In this document: one piece after another, positions 11,180 to 23,180 of the stretch
Layout of the letters: every line of letters starts with the position of its first letter
How positions within the stretch are numbered: the first letter of the stretch is position 1
Source of the DNA: Carettochelys insculpta
Taxonomy: Eukaryota > Chordata > Testudines > Carettochelyidae
Direction of reading: 5' to 3'
Assembly: GCF_033958435.1 (NCBI RefSeq)
Contig: NC_134150.1
Location: 38,311,501 to 38,375,500 of the forward strand
Length of the DNA stretch: 64,000 nucleotides
The notes under the pieces: model-generated
What the model was told of the DNA's origin: nothing
The model's input: the letters and a program-made list of their open reading frames with translations, nothing else
The model's database searches: none
Translations under genes and position numbers: made by a program

Positions 11180-12146
11180 GTTGACACTGCAGTGATCCTT
11201 CAAAAGAAGTTCTTTCGGACGATTTCTTCCCAAATATCAGAGGCAGCCTGTTAGTCTGTAGCTTGGAGAACAACAAGAAGTCTTGTGCCATCTTATAGAC
11301 TAACAGATATTTTGGAGCATAAGCTTTCGTGGGCAAAGACCCACTTCATCAGATGCATGAGTGGTAGGGGTGGTTTCAGAGGGGTATTTAAAGAGTGGGG
11401 TCCCAGTAAAAGGGAGGGCCAGAGCTGACAAGGTCTATTCAGCAAGGTGGAAATGGCCCAGTATCAATAGTACTTACCAAAAGAGTTAAAAAGCAAGTCA
11501 GATCAGACAGGGGGATGTGAGCCTTTGTCAGAGTCTAACGGGGAGATATTAACACGCAGGGCAGAGAAGCTGTTTTTGTAAGCTGCGAGCCACTCCCAGT
11601 CACTGGCCCTCCCTTTTACTGGGACCCCACTCTTTAAATACCCCTCTGAAACCACCCCCCCACTCATGCATCTGATGAAGCAGGTCTTTGCCCACGAAAG
11701 CTTATGCTCCAAAACATCTGTTAGTCTATAAGGTGCCGCAAGACTTCTTGCTGTTCTCTTCCCAAATACTTCTTTTAAAAGATCCTGATCACATAGAAAA
11801 AACAGACTGAAAACTCGATCCACTCTTTCAATAAAGAGGAGCCACACCCGGCCACTCTTTCAGAAGAATGGGCAAGGAAATGCCATGGATCAAAAAATCC
11901 AGCACCGTGGAGGACTGATCTTACCAAAAAAAGGCCCCGGGGTGTCTACACACTTTTTTCCGGAAAAAAAATATTTTTGAAAACGTTGCTCTTCCTCATC
12001 CAGGAGCAGAAGAGGGCTGGGGAAAAAGTGTCACGTTCTTCCAGTTTAATATTGGACGATCACGTTTTGTGTGTAGAAGCTCCGTGGGATTTTTCGAAGA
12101 AGCCCCAGCTATTTTAAAAAAAACTCATTAGTGTAGACGTAGCCCA
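11180..12146. mobile_element. degenerate MITE, interrupted by a fold-back SINE
   Basis: Fragments on both sides of the 11237-11756 insertion ('ccttcaaaagaagttctttc' and 'cttcttttaaaagatcc'), together with the right end 'tagtgtagacgtagccc' at about 12130-12146, suggest an old MITE with the same interior style as 34079-34505. The left end is poorly preserved. A second terminus-like 'ggtgtctacacac' at about 11941 may mark a separate short MITE at 11941-12146. Confidence 0.45.
11237..11756 (+). mobile_element. fold-back SINE-like retroposon, copy 3 (~147-bp arms)
   Basis: Flanked by an exact 12-bp direct repeat TCTTCCCAAATA (11225-11236 and 11757-11768). The head 'tcagaggcagcctgttagtc' is followed by an arm at about 11276-11422 that is nearly perfectly reverse-complementary to about 11601-11748. 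Both arms include the 'agaggggtatttaaagagtg' extension absent from the shorter copies. The loop is about 180 bp. This is the longest fold-back in the window. Confidence 0.85.
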
Positions 12147-12254
12147 TGAGTGTTGCCTCTTAGAATATCGATTGAGAAATACTTTAGTAGCAGAGGAGGA
12201 ATATTTGACGTACAAGTGAACAAGTCATTTGCAGAGAACCAAGAGGAATCACTG

Positions 12255-12394
12255 ATGGCAGGAGACGAATCACTTGATCATTGTCTTCGGTTCACCTCTT
12301 CTGGGGCACCTGGCATTGGCTACTGTTGGCAGACAGGATACTGGGCTAGATGGACCTTTGGTCTGACCCAGTATGGCCGTTCTTATGTTCTTAT
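12255..12394 (+). mobile_element. CR1 LINE 3'-end fragment
   Basis: 'ctgggctagatggacctttg' and 'gtctgacccagtatggccg' followed by the terminal 'ttcttatgttcttat' are hallmarks of the 3' untranslated end of reptilian CR1 retrotransposons. It is 5'-truncated, as usual for CR1, with no reverse transcriptase sequence retained. Confidence 0.85.
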
Positions 12395-13619
12395 CACTTC
12401 TGAACATCTGTAAACTGTCCTTTGATTTGATTCGATGACCTTAGGACACAAAAAGGCAAATTCTGTAGCCTCCAATGTCTCCCCTCCCCACCCTCATATA
12501 GTATCTTGACTATTTCTTCCCCATCCCCACTGGAGAAATACTTGATCTTTGTTAAATGGCTGTATCCCCTGGACTGATTTATGTAGTTAGTGATTTTGCC
12601 AGTTTCCTGATGGTTCATTTCTGATTCTGCAACAGAACTGTGTTTCCTTTTTTGACTTAATGGAGCAATAGAGACCAGCAGATCCCTGGGGGCTGCTGGA
12701 CTCATCATCTGTACATACTACTGGCCCTTTCTTTTGCCTTGGTACTTTCAAACTTTCCTCCCTCTTCCTTTCCAAGCCTGGAGTTTGCACACTCAGCCAG
12801 GCACATTCTACAGTCTCCCAATTTCTGTATAGCGGAAATGGTTGCAAAACTACTTGCCCCTGAGGAACAAAACAAAAACCAAGAAACTCTGGGTAAATGC
12901 ATCACTGGAAACAAGTTATTTTATGCAATGCAATTGGCTTTCCTTATTTAGTCGAAGCACTGAAGGGTTTTTTTTATACGATTTCAGGAAACATTTTTAA
13001 ACAAATTTGCTGTGTTTTATTTCAGATTAATATCCTACCCTTCAGATTTATTAATGACAGCACAAAAGCTCAGAATATAGGCACAGATACAAAACATACC
13101 ATCCCTTTTGTGACATGCTTCTGGAGAATATTAGAGATTTCCACAAAGATATTTTACATTATTTGGTATGGGTCCAGATGTAAATATTTTATTCTTCCCT
13201 TTTACATAAATATGTATTTATTTTTAATTGTTTCTTATTTTTATTTCATATCTTAACATGCTGTAATTCACACACAAATGGAAGGATTAAAATTCCAGAA
13301 TAGTCATAGCAAAATTTAAAGAAGGGCCTTTCTTTTTTTTTCAAGCTGTGTGGCACAGAATAATGTTGGTAATTTAAATCATCCCTGAGTTCTAACATGT
13401 CTGCAGCAGGTCAGAATTATTTTTAAAAAGAAGAAAGGTCCAATGAAATAATAGGTGCTTTCCATCAAGTCCTAAAGGAATAAATTGGAGAAAAATGTTA
13501 GACGCTTGGAAAATATCTGTGACTCACAGAGAATAGTGCTTTTTTAGCTGCATATGGGACAGAGTAGAGCAAATTTCAACTGGTTAGTATTTGCAGGGCA
13601 TTAGGAATCTAAAGCCACT
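12395..13619. other. AT-rich unique sequence, no gene seen
   Basis: The 119-codon frame at 12897-13256 is hydrophobic, AT-driven and lacks any recognisable domain. Confidence 0.55.
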
Positions 13620-13795
13620 AAGAGTCAAATTCCGGCACCATTTAAATTAATTGCAGAACAGGGCCAGGATTTCACCCTAACACTCACTGTAGACCAAATT
13701 CTATTTGTTACATGGAGGTAAACCCAGAATAACTTCCGTGCATGCCAGTGGAGTTACCCTTGGCTTATACTGGTAAAAGTGAGAGCAGAATCTGG
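13620..13795. repeat. ancient dispersed repeat fragment
   Basis: 'gagtcaaattccggcacc', 'ccagtggagttacccttggc' and 'aaagtgagagcagaatctgg' resemble a degraded interspersed repeat common in turtles and other sauropsids. Similar weak fragments occur near 2405, 43240, 46520, 51745 and 52970. Class unresolved. Confidence 0.5.
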
Positions 13796-13799
13796 TTAA

Positions 13800-14075
13800 G
13801 TGTGAGTCAGCATATGTGTGTGTGCATGCACGCTTATGAGTGTGGGTGTACAAATGTGCATGCTTATGATTAGGTATGTACAGGAACATGCATATGTGGC
13901 AAGATGAAGGGGTATACACACAGTTTGTCATGAAAGTGGCTCTACTATGTATGCAGTGTACTTACATGTCAGTGAGCATGATTGCATGTGCACATGCTAT
14001 GAACATGCACAGTCTGTGTGCACATATGCCTCGGAGGATGACTGCATGTGTATGCATGAACATTGGTGAAAATGC
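13800..14075. repeat. degenerate TG/CATG-rich low-complexity tract
   Basis: Irregular runs of TGTGTG, GCATGCA and CATATGT without a clean period. Probably an eroded (TG)n tract. It is the source of the Cys/His/Met-rich short frames on both strands. Confidence 0.7.
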
Positions 14076-15325
14076 ATAAGCTTGGATATTCATTAATTTA
14101 TATGTAGCCTGTTATTCATTTTACTTGCCAACTATGAAACTGGGGGGACTTTTAATAAGGAGATAACTATTAGTAAAAATATATTTAATATAAAACAATC
14201 ATAAAATGACCACATTTCTGAATGAATATATTTGATAGAGATGGGATGGAAAAAATAATACAAATTTAAAATGTTTACACACAGCAAGCAAATCAAAATA
14301 TTTGTGAAGCCTTTGCTATTCCTCCATTTAAACTCTGGTTTTGTAAATCCATTTTAGAGGTCTAAATCTGGGCACAGATTCTTATCTGGAAAAAAGTTCT
14401 GTTTTGCTAGTTACTAGGTCCCTGCGCTGTCCATTAGATGGCATTGCTCCTTTTTGCAACAATATCTGGGGTGAAAGTTAGAGCGCGCTTTCTCAGCCTG
14501 TGATTGAGTTATACTGTGTAGGGGGCTTTTATTTGCATTGCAATTGACAGCATATTTATCTTTTCAGCACCTATTATAGGCTTAAAATACAATTTGCTTT
14601 ATTAACAAATGATTTAATATTTATGTCAATTGTCTCTCTATTGAAAGCAAAAAGTATATAAACAGCCTCTCTCCTTAACTAGCTCATGACAATACATAAA
14701 ATATTGACTTGTCATGGAATGAAAATAATGATGAAATAACATCACTGGTGATTATATACTAATAAAACATGAGATGTCAGTAAAACATAATACATAATAG
14801 TCCTTTATATGATATGAAGACTTTCCAATTTTCCAAACTTTGTGGCACATTTTCCCATTTGTAGGCTAATTCTGTCCTGTTCTTGTGAGACACCCTGAAT
14901 GTTTTGACATGTCAGTGCCACATAAATGTAAACTGTGTATGATTAAAACATTGTATGATTAAAAGGCATAAGATCACTATTGTAAAGTTTAAATATCAAC
15001 ATGTAGACTATGCAAATAAGACCACACTTGAAAAGGTTGAAAATGTCATTTTAAATAGTAACAAATAGGAATGAAATATAAATCCATTTTAGGAAGCAGA
15101 CATTTTGTTCACATCAGTATTTTCTCCCTGGGCCTGTTAATATATCTTGCAGACTATCAAATGTCATAGATTTAAATATCTGAAACTTGAAAAGAATTCT
15201 CTCTCTATTTTCCAAGGCAGGAATGCATATTAATCAAAAATATAAAAGACCTAATTCTGATTTAATTTTCACCAGTGAAATTCCATTTACTTGAATGCAG
15301 TCAGGGAGCTACACACTTCTTTTTG
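14076..15325. other. AT-rich unique sequence with a candidate conserved block at 14400-14660
   Basis: No gene. The segment around 14400-14660 is repeat-free, has motif-like composition ('gcgctttctcagcctgtgat', 'tttatttgcattgcaattga') and contains a CTCF-like core. This is suggestive of a conserved non-coding element, but conservation cannot be seen from one genome. Confidence 0.4.
14430..14442 (+). promoter_or_regulatory. possible CTCF-like site CCATTAGATGGCA
   Basis: CCATTAGATGGCA matches the CTCF core CCASYAGRKGGC with one deviation (T for S). Upstream 'ctgcgctgt' is GC-richer than its surroundings. Same strand orientation as the weaker candidate at 1361 and opposite to the candidate at 37230. 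Motif resemblance only. Confidence 0.35.
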
Positions 15326-15421
15326 TCAAAACAAAATAGCAGTCATCTAGCACTTTAAAGACTAACAAAATAATTTATTAGGTGATGAGCTTTCGTGGGA
15401 AAGACCCACTTCTTCAGATCA
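15326..15421 (+). mobile_element. SINE-like fragment, non-inverted
   Basis: 'agactaacaaaataatttat', 'taggtgatgagctttcgtgg' and 'aagacccacttcttcagatc' match one arm of the 42877-43123 copy. A loose direct repeat (CTTCTTTTTGT / ATTGTTTTTGT) lies on either side. It is a single-arm copy, useful as contrast to the fold-back ones. Confidence 0.7.
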
Positions 15422-17413
15422 GCCTATTGTTTTTGTGATATTTTACTTTATTTGAAGGACATGCTTCATCTATAAATCTATAAACTTGGAAAAACACTTC
15501 AGAAGAAACCAAAGGATATATTTTAATCTCACCAAAATTATGTTAAAAGATTTTCTCTAGCACTGATTCAAAAATACTCATTCATATTGAGAGAATGAAC
15601 TGTATACTTTGAAGAACTAATAAGCTGCAAGCTGTAACAAAAATGTTACATTTGAGCAGATATGGTTTTACTTTTGCTGACAGCCAAAAATCCTGAAAAG
15701 CATAATTTCAGTGTTAAAAACAAGCTCCTTAAAAAAAAAAAAAAGGTGATTCGACTTCACGATATAAAGTCAGCTTGTAATATAGTTCATAAAAGTTTCA
15801 TTGTATTTAATTCACCTTAGTTCGATCAATTGACCCTTTGGTAGAATTAGAAAGATGGATTTATTATGAGCTCCCTTAATAATATTATTGATTTCTTATG
15901 CTTCTTACATGATTAAATATTTAGGATATTTTGACGGTGGGAAATTAACAAAAGCTCTCTTTAAATATCTCCATATCCTGTGTTATACAATAGCACAATC
16001 ATTTCGTAACTCCAGAGTCAATAAAAATGAATAGTCTCAATTCCCTTACCTTTGTTCTTTAAATTGTAGGAATAATCATTTTCAACATTCATGTCCACAG
16101 CAACAGTTTAATATTAAGTTAAGGTGTCATTGCATAACAAACATTTTAAATATCACCGGCAAATGAAAATATGTTTAAAAATAAGTTTAGCTATAGTTCT
16201 AGTGACCTGGTCCACCTCAGATACTCCTCACTAAGTTGTACACTATTAAAGTACATTGTGATCAGTTAAAGCAAATGTAACTTTTATTCCTTTGGGGTTG
16301 TAGAGAATCTATAATATCACATGATTTATTTAAGAATATCATGTTGTGATATTTAAGCTACAGAGGCCCAAACCAAGAATTTTTTCTCATGTCAGTTTCA
16401 GAGTGAAAAACAAAAGACTGATGCCAATGGAGAGAATCATAGTCAGGCAAAACTATAGAAGGAAAAACAAAACAAGCAAACATTGTTCTTAAAATTAGAG
16501 CCTTTAAAGTACCAAAAGAGCAGCAGAAGTGCCTTACCTTGTCATATCAGACACATTGGTTGAGTTCAAGACAAAGGGATGGGCAAATTAAATGGCGAAT
16601 GATAGAATTACAGGCTTTGTGTAACTGTTTTCTTTTTTTCCCCTTTTCTCTTTTTAAAGGTAGATTTAATCATCTTGTCTTTTTTCAAAATTTACTTTTT
16701 TACAATTCAGCAGAAAAAAAATGTTTATCAACCAGAATTATTACTGCTATTGTTGTTTTACAATCAGCATAATTAAAACCAACAACACCAGGATTTCATT
16801 TTTGGTATTGCATATTTATCACTAATGGGAAGAAACCGCAGACCAGCTCTTCAACTAATGTAAATACGTATAGTTCCATGGAAGTAAGAGAAGATATGCC
16901 TGCATGCATATTTTTCCTGGCTGGAAGAAACCTGATATAAAAGTCAATAATATTGGATCATACAGCCAGCGAACGTACACAACATGCCTGCATCAGGAGC
17001 GCAGAACCAGATCCATAGCAGAAATATTCAATTCCTGGGAAAAGAGACCACAGTAGCTTATAAAAGCACTACCTTAAAATAGATCTTTCAGAATTCGATA
17101 TCAGTAAATTATATTCTGTAGCATCTGATACATACATATTTCAAAGAAAATTAGCAACTGAAGAAATTTTTTTCTTAGAAAATACAGCCACAGACACTTT
17201 ACATTTTGTGCAGTAGCCAGAAAGATGGTCTTGATTTTAATTACAACTGATTATATTGATAATTTATATTTAATATGCTACATGAATGGATACGTACATG
17301 AGTTTCCTGCATGGTCAGATTATTTTCTTTATTTATTCATCAACTGTTTTATCCAATATTATGGTACTAAATGTGTATAATAGTCTGCAAGCTATTTAGC
17401 TTAACATTCCTTA
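15422..17413. other. AT-rich unique sequence, no gene seen
   Basis: Long A/T-rich stretch with frequent stops in all frames. No repeat or coding homology recognised. Confidence 0.6.
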
Positions 17414-17689
17414 GACTACGTCTACACTTACTGATGGCTGTTGTGCAATTTTAGGTATGCCAATGCTGTATCTAAAATCAGTTTTGCAGCTGTCAACTTC
17501 ACTCCCTGTCTTCATTGCAGAATGTCAACAGGAGCTCTCCTCCTGCTGAAATTCCTTAAGCCTTTCGCCTCACAAGGAGTTCCAGGTTCAACACTGATCC
17601 TGGAATGAGCCGTTTCATGCATGTGCTAAACGGCACCCCAGAAGATCAAACCTAAGCTTTGGTCTTCCACAGATAGTGTAGACCTGGCC
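17414..17689. mobile_element. Harbinger-type MITE with TTA duplication (276 bp)
   Basis: Left end GACTACGTCTACACTTA, right end AGTGTAGACCTGGCC. Flanking TTA is present on both sides (17411-17413 and 17690-17692), the 3-bp TWA target preferred by PIF/Harbinger. Interior phrases ('aggagctctcctcctgctga') recur loosely in the elements at 42581-42833 and 47459-47762. Non-coding. Confidence 0.8.
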
Positions 17690-17829
17690 TTAGAGAGAAG
17701 TAACAGGACCTCATGTTGTTATAGGGCCACGCTTACAGCAACACTTCTGGGAGTAAAAATTTGTAGGGCATGGCCTTTAAGATTCAATTTTTAGTCAGGG
17801 GCATTAATGTGAGTCTAAATAAATGCTTG

Positions 17830-18023
17830 CAATGTTTCCTCGAATTTTCTCCATCCATGGGTGAAGTAAATTTTGTTAGGTGCACCAAAGCATGTGCAGA
17901 GATGCCCCAGCAGTTAAAACAGTTGTTGCTAGCTGTGGGTGGCTATGGACGTGCTAATTTGCTGAGTGGCATCTGACTTTCTCCTGAATGACCACCCAAA
18001 TATACAGTTTACAGGGAACACTG
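17830..18023. mobile_element. hAT-like short element, copy 1
   Basis: Ends CAATGTTTCCTCGAA and TTTACAGGGAACACTG form an imperfect inverted repeat. Interior strings 'caccaaagcatgtgcagaga' and 'gctgagtggcatctgact' match the element at 23945-24127. No clean 8-bp duplication. Confidence 0.6.
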
Positions 18024-19008
18024 CTCAATAAATAAAAGAAAAATGTCTCCACAGTGCTAGACTATATTAGAAAGAATACTAAAGGGCCAAACTCCACTTT
18101 ATATTACATTTATGTAAGGCGGAAGTGACTGCACAGAGGTTAGTGTTAGTTACATTGCTATGAAGGTGGTAAAATTCTAAGACCCTGGTCTTGTATGAGC
18201 AAGTGCATGGTTAACAATACCTACACCTTTGTGGCATGCCACTAAAGTCAATGAGGTTTTGCCCACAATCATGCAGTTACAGGATCAGAACCTTAATACT
18301 GATTACATCATAATAAAACACTGTTAACAGTTCATCTGGCTATTTTGTTATCCCATCCTCCTCTAGAGGATACTGTTGTCTAAAAGGGCTCTCACTGGAA
18401 ATGAACTGTTGATGATGGAAGCCACGTTTTTTTGAAACCTCTTAGTATCAATCCAAATGCAACCAAGGTACAACTACTGTCAAAGGCAAAAGTTGTAGGG
18501 ATCCTGCAGGTAGCAAGTATGAATTTAGCCAGAGGCTATTAGCTGAGGAATGAAAGTGAAAAATATCCTAGCTCACCACTCAAAAAAAATGTGTAAAAAG
18601 TAGGTGTTAAATGTATTGAGATTTGAATTTGACTGATGCTTTTAATAAAAATATTGTAGTAAATTTGTAAGAACCCCTTTTGTTGTTTGGCTAGATTAGC
18701 CGTACACGAAAGTGTGAAAGCTTTTGAATCCTTTATATAATGTGGTAATGTTCATTTCTGGCTCCAAAAGCTGCCGTTTATGTAAGTAGTGGGAAATCAT
18801 CAGCGCCAGTCAGATAAAACCTTACTGTAATTTAGCACACTGATAACCAACTTTCCTCACTCCCTCCATAAATGAACATGTGCAAAAGGTTTCTATGCTC
18901 CAGTGATACTCAGCACATGATATTTTGCAGAACATGATATTAAATGCTGTGTGATTTAATTATTCACCCGCCTAAGTTATTAACAAACCTGTATGTTTTA
19001 CTATGTTA
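18024..19008. other. unique sequence, no gene seen
   Basis: A 10-bp inverted repeat (AACAGTTCAT / ATGAACTGTT, about 18327 and 18401) could form a small hairpin. Otherwise nothing. Confidence 0.5.
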
Positions 19009-19295
19009 GGCTATGGCCACCCAGCAAAGTTATTTTGAGGTAACAGCCATTGTTTCGAAATAACTTTGCGAGTATCTACACTACACACATGCTATTTTGA
19101 ATAGTGGGGGCATTATTTTGAATTTCTAACCTTCACTGCCAGTGGACTAATGCCTATTTCAAAATAGCCTCTGTTAAGACATGCTATTTTGAAGTTCATT
19201 TTTGTGTGTAGCTGTGTTATTTAAAAATAAGCTATTTTTGAATAGCTATTCTGGAATGGGTTATTTCAGAATAACACTACTGTGCAGATGTCGCT
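19009..19295. mobile_element. Harbinger-type MITE, 'TTTTGAAATAG' family
   Basis: Begins GGCTATGGCCACCC after TTA (19006-19008) and ends TGTGCAGATGTCGCT before TCA. The interior carries recurring 'attttgaaatag / ctatttcaaaatag' palindromic blocks, a decayed relative of the 57437 and 57700 elements. Confidence 0.6.
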
Positions 19296-22156
19296 TCAGT
19301 GACCAATGGTAGCTGATAAAATAATATTTTGTCAGTGATTTAACTGAGCGCATAATATATGGACATATAAAACTAAATATTCCCTCTCTTGTACTCTTGA
19401 AATATGACTATATCGCACTATAGTAAATGAAACCATAAACACACACAACTGTGGCTCTTTTGGATAATCTTGATAGCTAATTTGGCTCCTAAACCACTAT
19501 GTCCTGAGTATACTGTTCCATGGCATCCTTTTCTGTGTCCCTATACACTGTGTCCTATGAAAGAATCATATTCTGGTAAAGGTATTATTACAGCAGTGGC
19601 CAATTGCAGGATCTGGTGGTGCACACAGACAAAAGGCAACATAGCTATAAGCATTGTAAGCCAGTGGTAGAAAATACCTAATTTACCTCTAGGACTCAAC
19701 CCCTTCAAGCCCTGTTCATAAGTGTGCAGTGTGGAGCTTATCAGAATTACACAGTCCCCTTCCTCCCAGCCTCCATCTACACAGACATCTCATCAGGACC
19801 CCATTCTGCAAAGTACTTAATCTTGTTTTATGTTAAATGTGTGAGTTGTTCCATGGAAGACAAGCACTTGAGAATGTCCTAGTTCGACTCTGGCTGTCTT
19901 TCTGCAGCCTGAAACTGCCTTGGATACAGACGTGTTGATTCAGCTATTTGCTCTTTTTCCAGTCCTCAATCTCAGGCAGGCAAAAACTGCTTGAAGTTAG
20001 ATAACATGTGCTTTGAAATTATACCCGCGAGTTAGACACTATCATTACATATCAGTTAAAATATTAGATTCACCTCCTCAAATAAAGTAAGTTATCATGG
20101 TTCATTCTCGTTACAGTTTATGTCAACTGAGGTTCTGGCACTTTAGCGTCTTATTTTCCAGTTCAAGATTAAGTCATCCAGAAAAAAACAGCAAATCAGT
20201 GAAAACTAACAAAGGTTCTCGGAACTGTGCATTACACTAGGCAAATTCAGAACATTATCTTTGTGGCTCTAGCCCTAAAGAAAAACCTCACAGCTGACCC
20301 CCAAGAGCAGGCACTGTGGGGCTTTATTAGTGCTACACGCATGAAGAGACACTACAGGACTAATTCCAGTGCTCTTGATTCTGAAGTATCCTTTCTAGTA
20401 GTCTATAGAAAAAAAAATTTCCTTTGACCCATCAATGTGCAAAATGGATATCCATATATCATCTTTTTTTTTCCTGAATTGTCAGTGGAATTTCCAATCT
20501 GTCTTTGATGGAGCTCGGTTTTTGCATGGCAATTCTTTATGCCTTATAAAGCGTTTTTTTATATATCCTGTCACATTCCTGGTCTGTTTTAAATCCTTTG
20601 CAAAAGTTTAGGTTCTTACATTTGTCATTTCACAGTGTTTTTGTTTAAGTTGTGAGTTGACACTCTACCAACGCAACCGTGAATGTTTCTGAAAGACAAA
20701 TGTCCCATTAGGTAGCCCGCTGCTCTTGGGAAGTCATATGTTATTTTTTTTTAAGACTATTAGAATCTATCCTGTCTCAAAACAAGTTTCAGGAATTTGA
20801 GTAATTAAATTCTGCCAGCCTAAATTCCTCTGAAATATCTGTTGGAGAAGATATTCTTATTCATATTTTGTTTTTAAAATAAGTCAGTCTTAAGATTCAG
20901 TATTCTGCATTTCAGAGCTCAGTAACTTATAGGAATAATAATAAACATTATTACTCCTCACTCCATCAGTTTCCCAGTCCATTCTCCTGATCATCCTTTC
21001 TGTCTATCCTCCTAATATGTGTGGGACACAAGTAAATTGAAGTCTAAAAGGAATGTAAGTTTCTTATAAGACTGCAGCAGACGAAGACTATGCTTTGGAA
21101 TCTATAGCAGGTAGGAAGTAGGGGAGATTTTATGTAAAAGCAAAGTAGCTTAAGGGATAACTTTGCCACATTGTTTGACCCTGAAAACCATGGTGATGAA
21201 TTTTAGCCTACTCAACTCAAACCTCTTGAAATTCAAAGATGGGCTTCAGTGCACATTATGGGACATGGCTGGATGTAGATTTTAACAGACCATATGCATT
21301 GTGCAGGTGGATGGGGTGTATAGAAAGGTCGCACCTACAAGCTTCTGAGGGCTCTGGGATGAAAGATAAAGCCATCTGGCCACCATTTGACAGCTTCAAT
21401 TGTAATTACGCCATTTGGCCTAGGAATTGCTGTGAGCTGCTGTTTTGAACTAAACTGCAGTGGTTCAGGCAGGCTGGTGCTGTGCTAGAAATCATGTCAT
21501 TATTCCCAGAGCTGAGTTTCTGGGAGGCAACTGGTTTAATCTCCTTGGCCTTATTTTTACCTTTTGGCTTATCTGCATGGATGTTCATTAGGGTTGTGAA
21601 CTTGGCTGTACCTGTTTAGCATAAATAACCACAAAGTAACCAATGACACCTGTTCTCCCCATCACACTGAACAGGATAAGAGCAAGGGCATCTCCAGTGA
21701 AATTCCACCCAGGCAATATGGAAGTGTTTAAAGGAAGACCTACACCTTTCAGGGTAGCAGAGATCTGAACCTTTAAATTACAGCCATTCCCAGCCGGAGG
21801 ATAAGTAAATAAACAATTCACAGCTGCATGGACTAAACACAGAAACACATCTCTCTCTTCCAGCCACGATTGCTGAACAAGTAATTAAGTGTGAAACGTG
21901 AGCCCTCAATGTCAGTCTGAGCTGATAAAGGGCTCCAGTTGTAAATTAACGAAACTCCAGAGAGCCCTCCAGATTAACCCTGAAGCACCCTTAGATGGGA
22001 CAGAGAACACTTGCACGCCTAGGCGTTAGCCTTGCATAAATCCAACAGCATTTGCATGGCATTAAATTGCACCCTGGAGGTAGGGCATTGTTATTTGGCA
22101 CATTAAAAAAATCCAACCAGCCAACACAGGAAGTTCCTTTCTTTTCTTCCTCCTTG
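19296..22156. other. unique sequence, no gene seen
   Basis: No exon or repeat recognised across this 2.9-kb stretch. Short frames on both strands have no recognisable domain. Confidence 0.55.
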
Positions 22157-22495
22157 GACTATCATGGTCCAGTGGACAGGGTATTAGTAAAGGACTCAGA
22201 ATACCAAGGATCATTTCCTGGCTCTGCCACTGAGCCAGCCATTTCATCTGTGTCTCAGTTCTTCATGTAACAAAGCAAGAAGTCCTGTAGCACCTTAAAG
22301 ACTAACGATTTTATTTATTAGGTGACGAGCTTTTGTGGGTAAGATGCATTTCATCAGATTATGGAACAGACCTGAGAAATAAAGGAACTATAAAGGTCTT
22401 CATGCATAAAAGGGGGACAATAGCATTGCCCCATGTCGCAAGAGTGTTAATAGGGTAAATACCTTAACTGTGAGTAGTTAAATGCTATAGTGGAG
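22157..22495 (+). mobile_element. MIR-like CORE-SINE split by a younger insertion
   Basis: The left part (to about 22259) has 'cagtggacagggtattagta' and 'ctggctctgccactgagcc'. The right part (from about 22397) resumes with 'aaagggggacaatagcattg' and the 'gtgttaatagggtaaatacc' tail. Joined across the insertion, the order is that of an intact reptilian MIR-like SINE, so the 22268-22396 element landed inside it. Confidence 0.75.
22268..22396 (+). mobile_element. SINE-like insertion inside the MIR
   Basis: Contains 'gtagcaccttaaagactaac', 'tttattaggtgacgagctt' and 'gcatttcatcagattatgg'. Flanked by TCTTCATG on both sides (22260-22267 and 22397-22404). Single arm, not folded back. Confidence 0.75.
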
Positions 22496-22554
22496 AGGGA
22501 CATAGAGGAAACATGTATAGGGAGATATCAACCACATATTGAAACTGCCATCTG

Positions 22555-22627
22555 GAAGCTGTGAGGACAACGGAAGGGACGTGATGACCTCTGGAGGTAC
22601 CTTCCATTTCTAGTATTCTGTGATTCT
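22555..22627 (+). mobile_element. CR1 3'-end fragment (ATTCTGTGATTCT terminus)
   Basis: 'tgacctctggaggtaccttc' followed by 'ctagtattctgtgattct' is the classic CR1 3' end. A different subfamily from the fragment at 12255. Confidence 0.8.
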
Positions 22628-22730
22628 AAGCAGTGAGACAAGTTGGATGAGGCAATATCTTTTATTGGTGCAACTTCTGTTGGTGAGAGAGACAAGCTTT
22701 CAAGTTCACGTTGAGCTGGGAAATGTAGAG
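22628..22730. repeat. dispersed turtle repeat ('gaggcaatatcttttattgg')
   Basis: 'ttggtgcaacttctgttggt' and 'gagagacaagctttcaagtt' match an interspersed element I recognise from reptile genomes and resemble the SINE-like family in layout. Class unresolved. Confidence 0.5.
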
Positions 22731-22952
22731 TGTCATAGCAAAAGACATGGTGGAACAAATTGCTTCTGATTAGCATTTAGTACATATTTCAAGGGAGCAG
22801 GGATATTTTTAATGATCTGATTAACAATTTTAATCAAAATCTTTTGAAATACAACCCCTTTTAAAATACTGAATCTGAAATCAGGACATTTTCCTTTGCT
22901 ATGAGAATAACATGCAAAAATAGCTTGTGTGACCAGCTCGTGGGGTTTTATT

Positions 22953-23168
22953 AAAAAGCAAGAAGTCCTGTGGCACCTGAAAGATGAACAGATTTTTTTG
23001 GAGCATAAGCTTTTGTGGGCAAAGACCCACTTCTGTGCACATCTGACAAAGTGAGTGTTTGCCCACGAAACATTAGGCTCCAAAAAATCTGTTTGTCTAT
23101 AAGGTGCCATAGGATTTCTCATTGTTTTTGTGGATACAGACTAACACAACTACCCCACCTGCCGTACT
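22953..23168 (-). mobile_element. fold-back SINE-like retroposon, copy 4
   Basis: The left arm ('gaagtcctgtggcacctgaa' to 'gggcaaagacccacttc') is answered by a right arm from about 23058 ('gtttgcccacgaaac' to 'ataaggtgccataggattt'). The head appears reversed at the right end ('gactaacacaactacccc'). A 12-bp direct repeat with one mismatch flanks it (22941-22952 and 23169-23180). The arms are more diverged than in copies 1 and 3, so this is an older insertion. Confidence 0.75.
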
Positions 23169-23180
23169 TGTGGTTTTATT

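Noticed and set aside
12897..13256. 119-codon hydrophobic frame
   Set aside because: AT-driven, with no domain, splice or conservation evidence.
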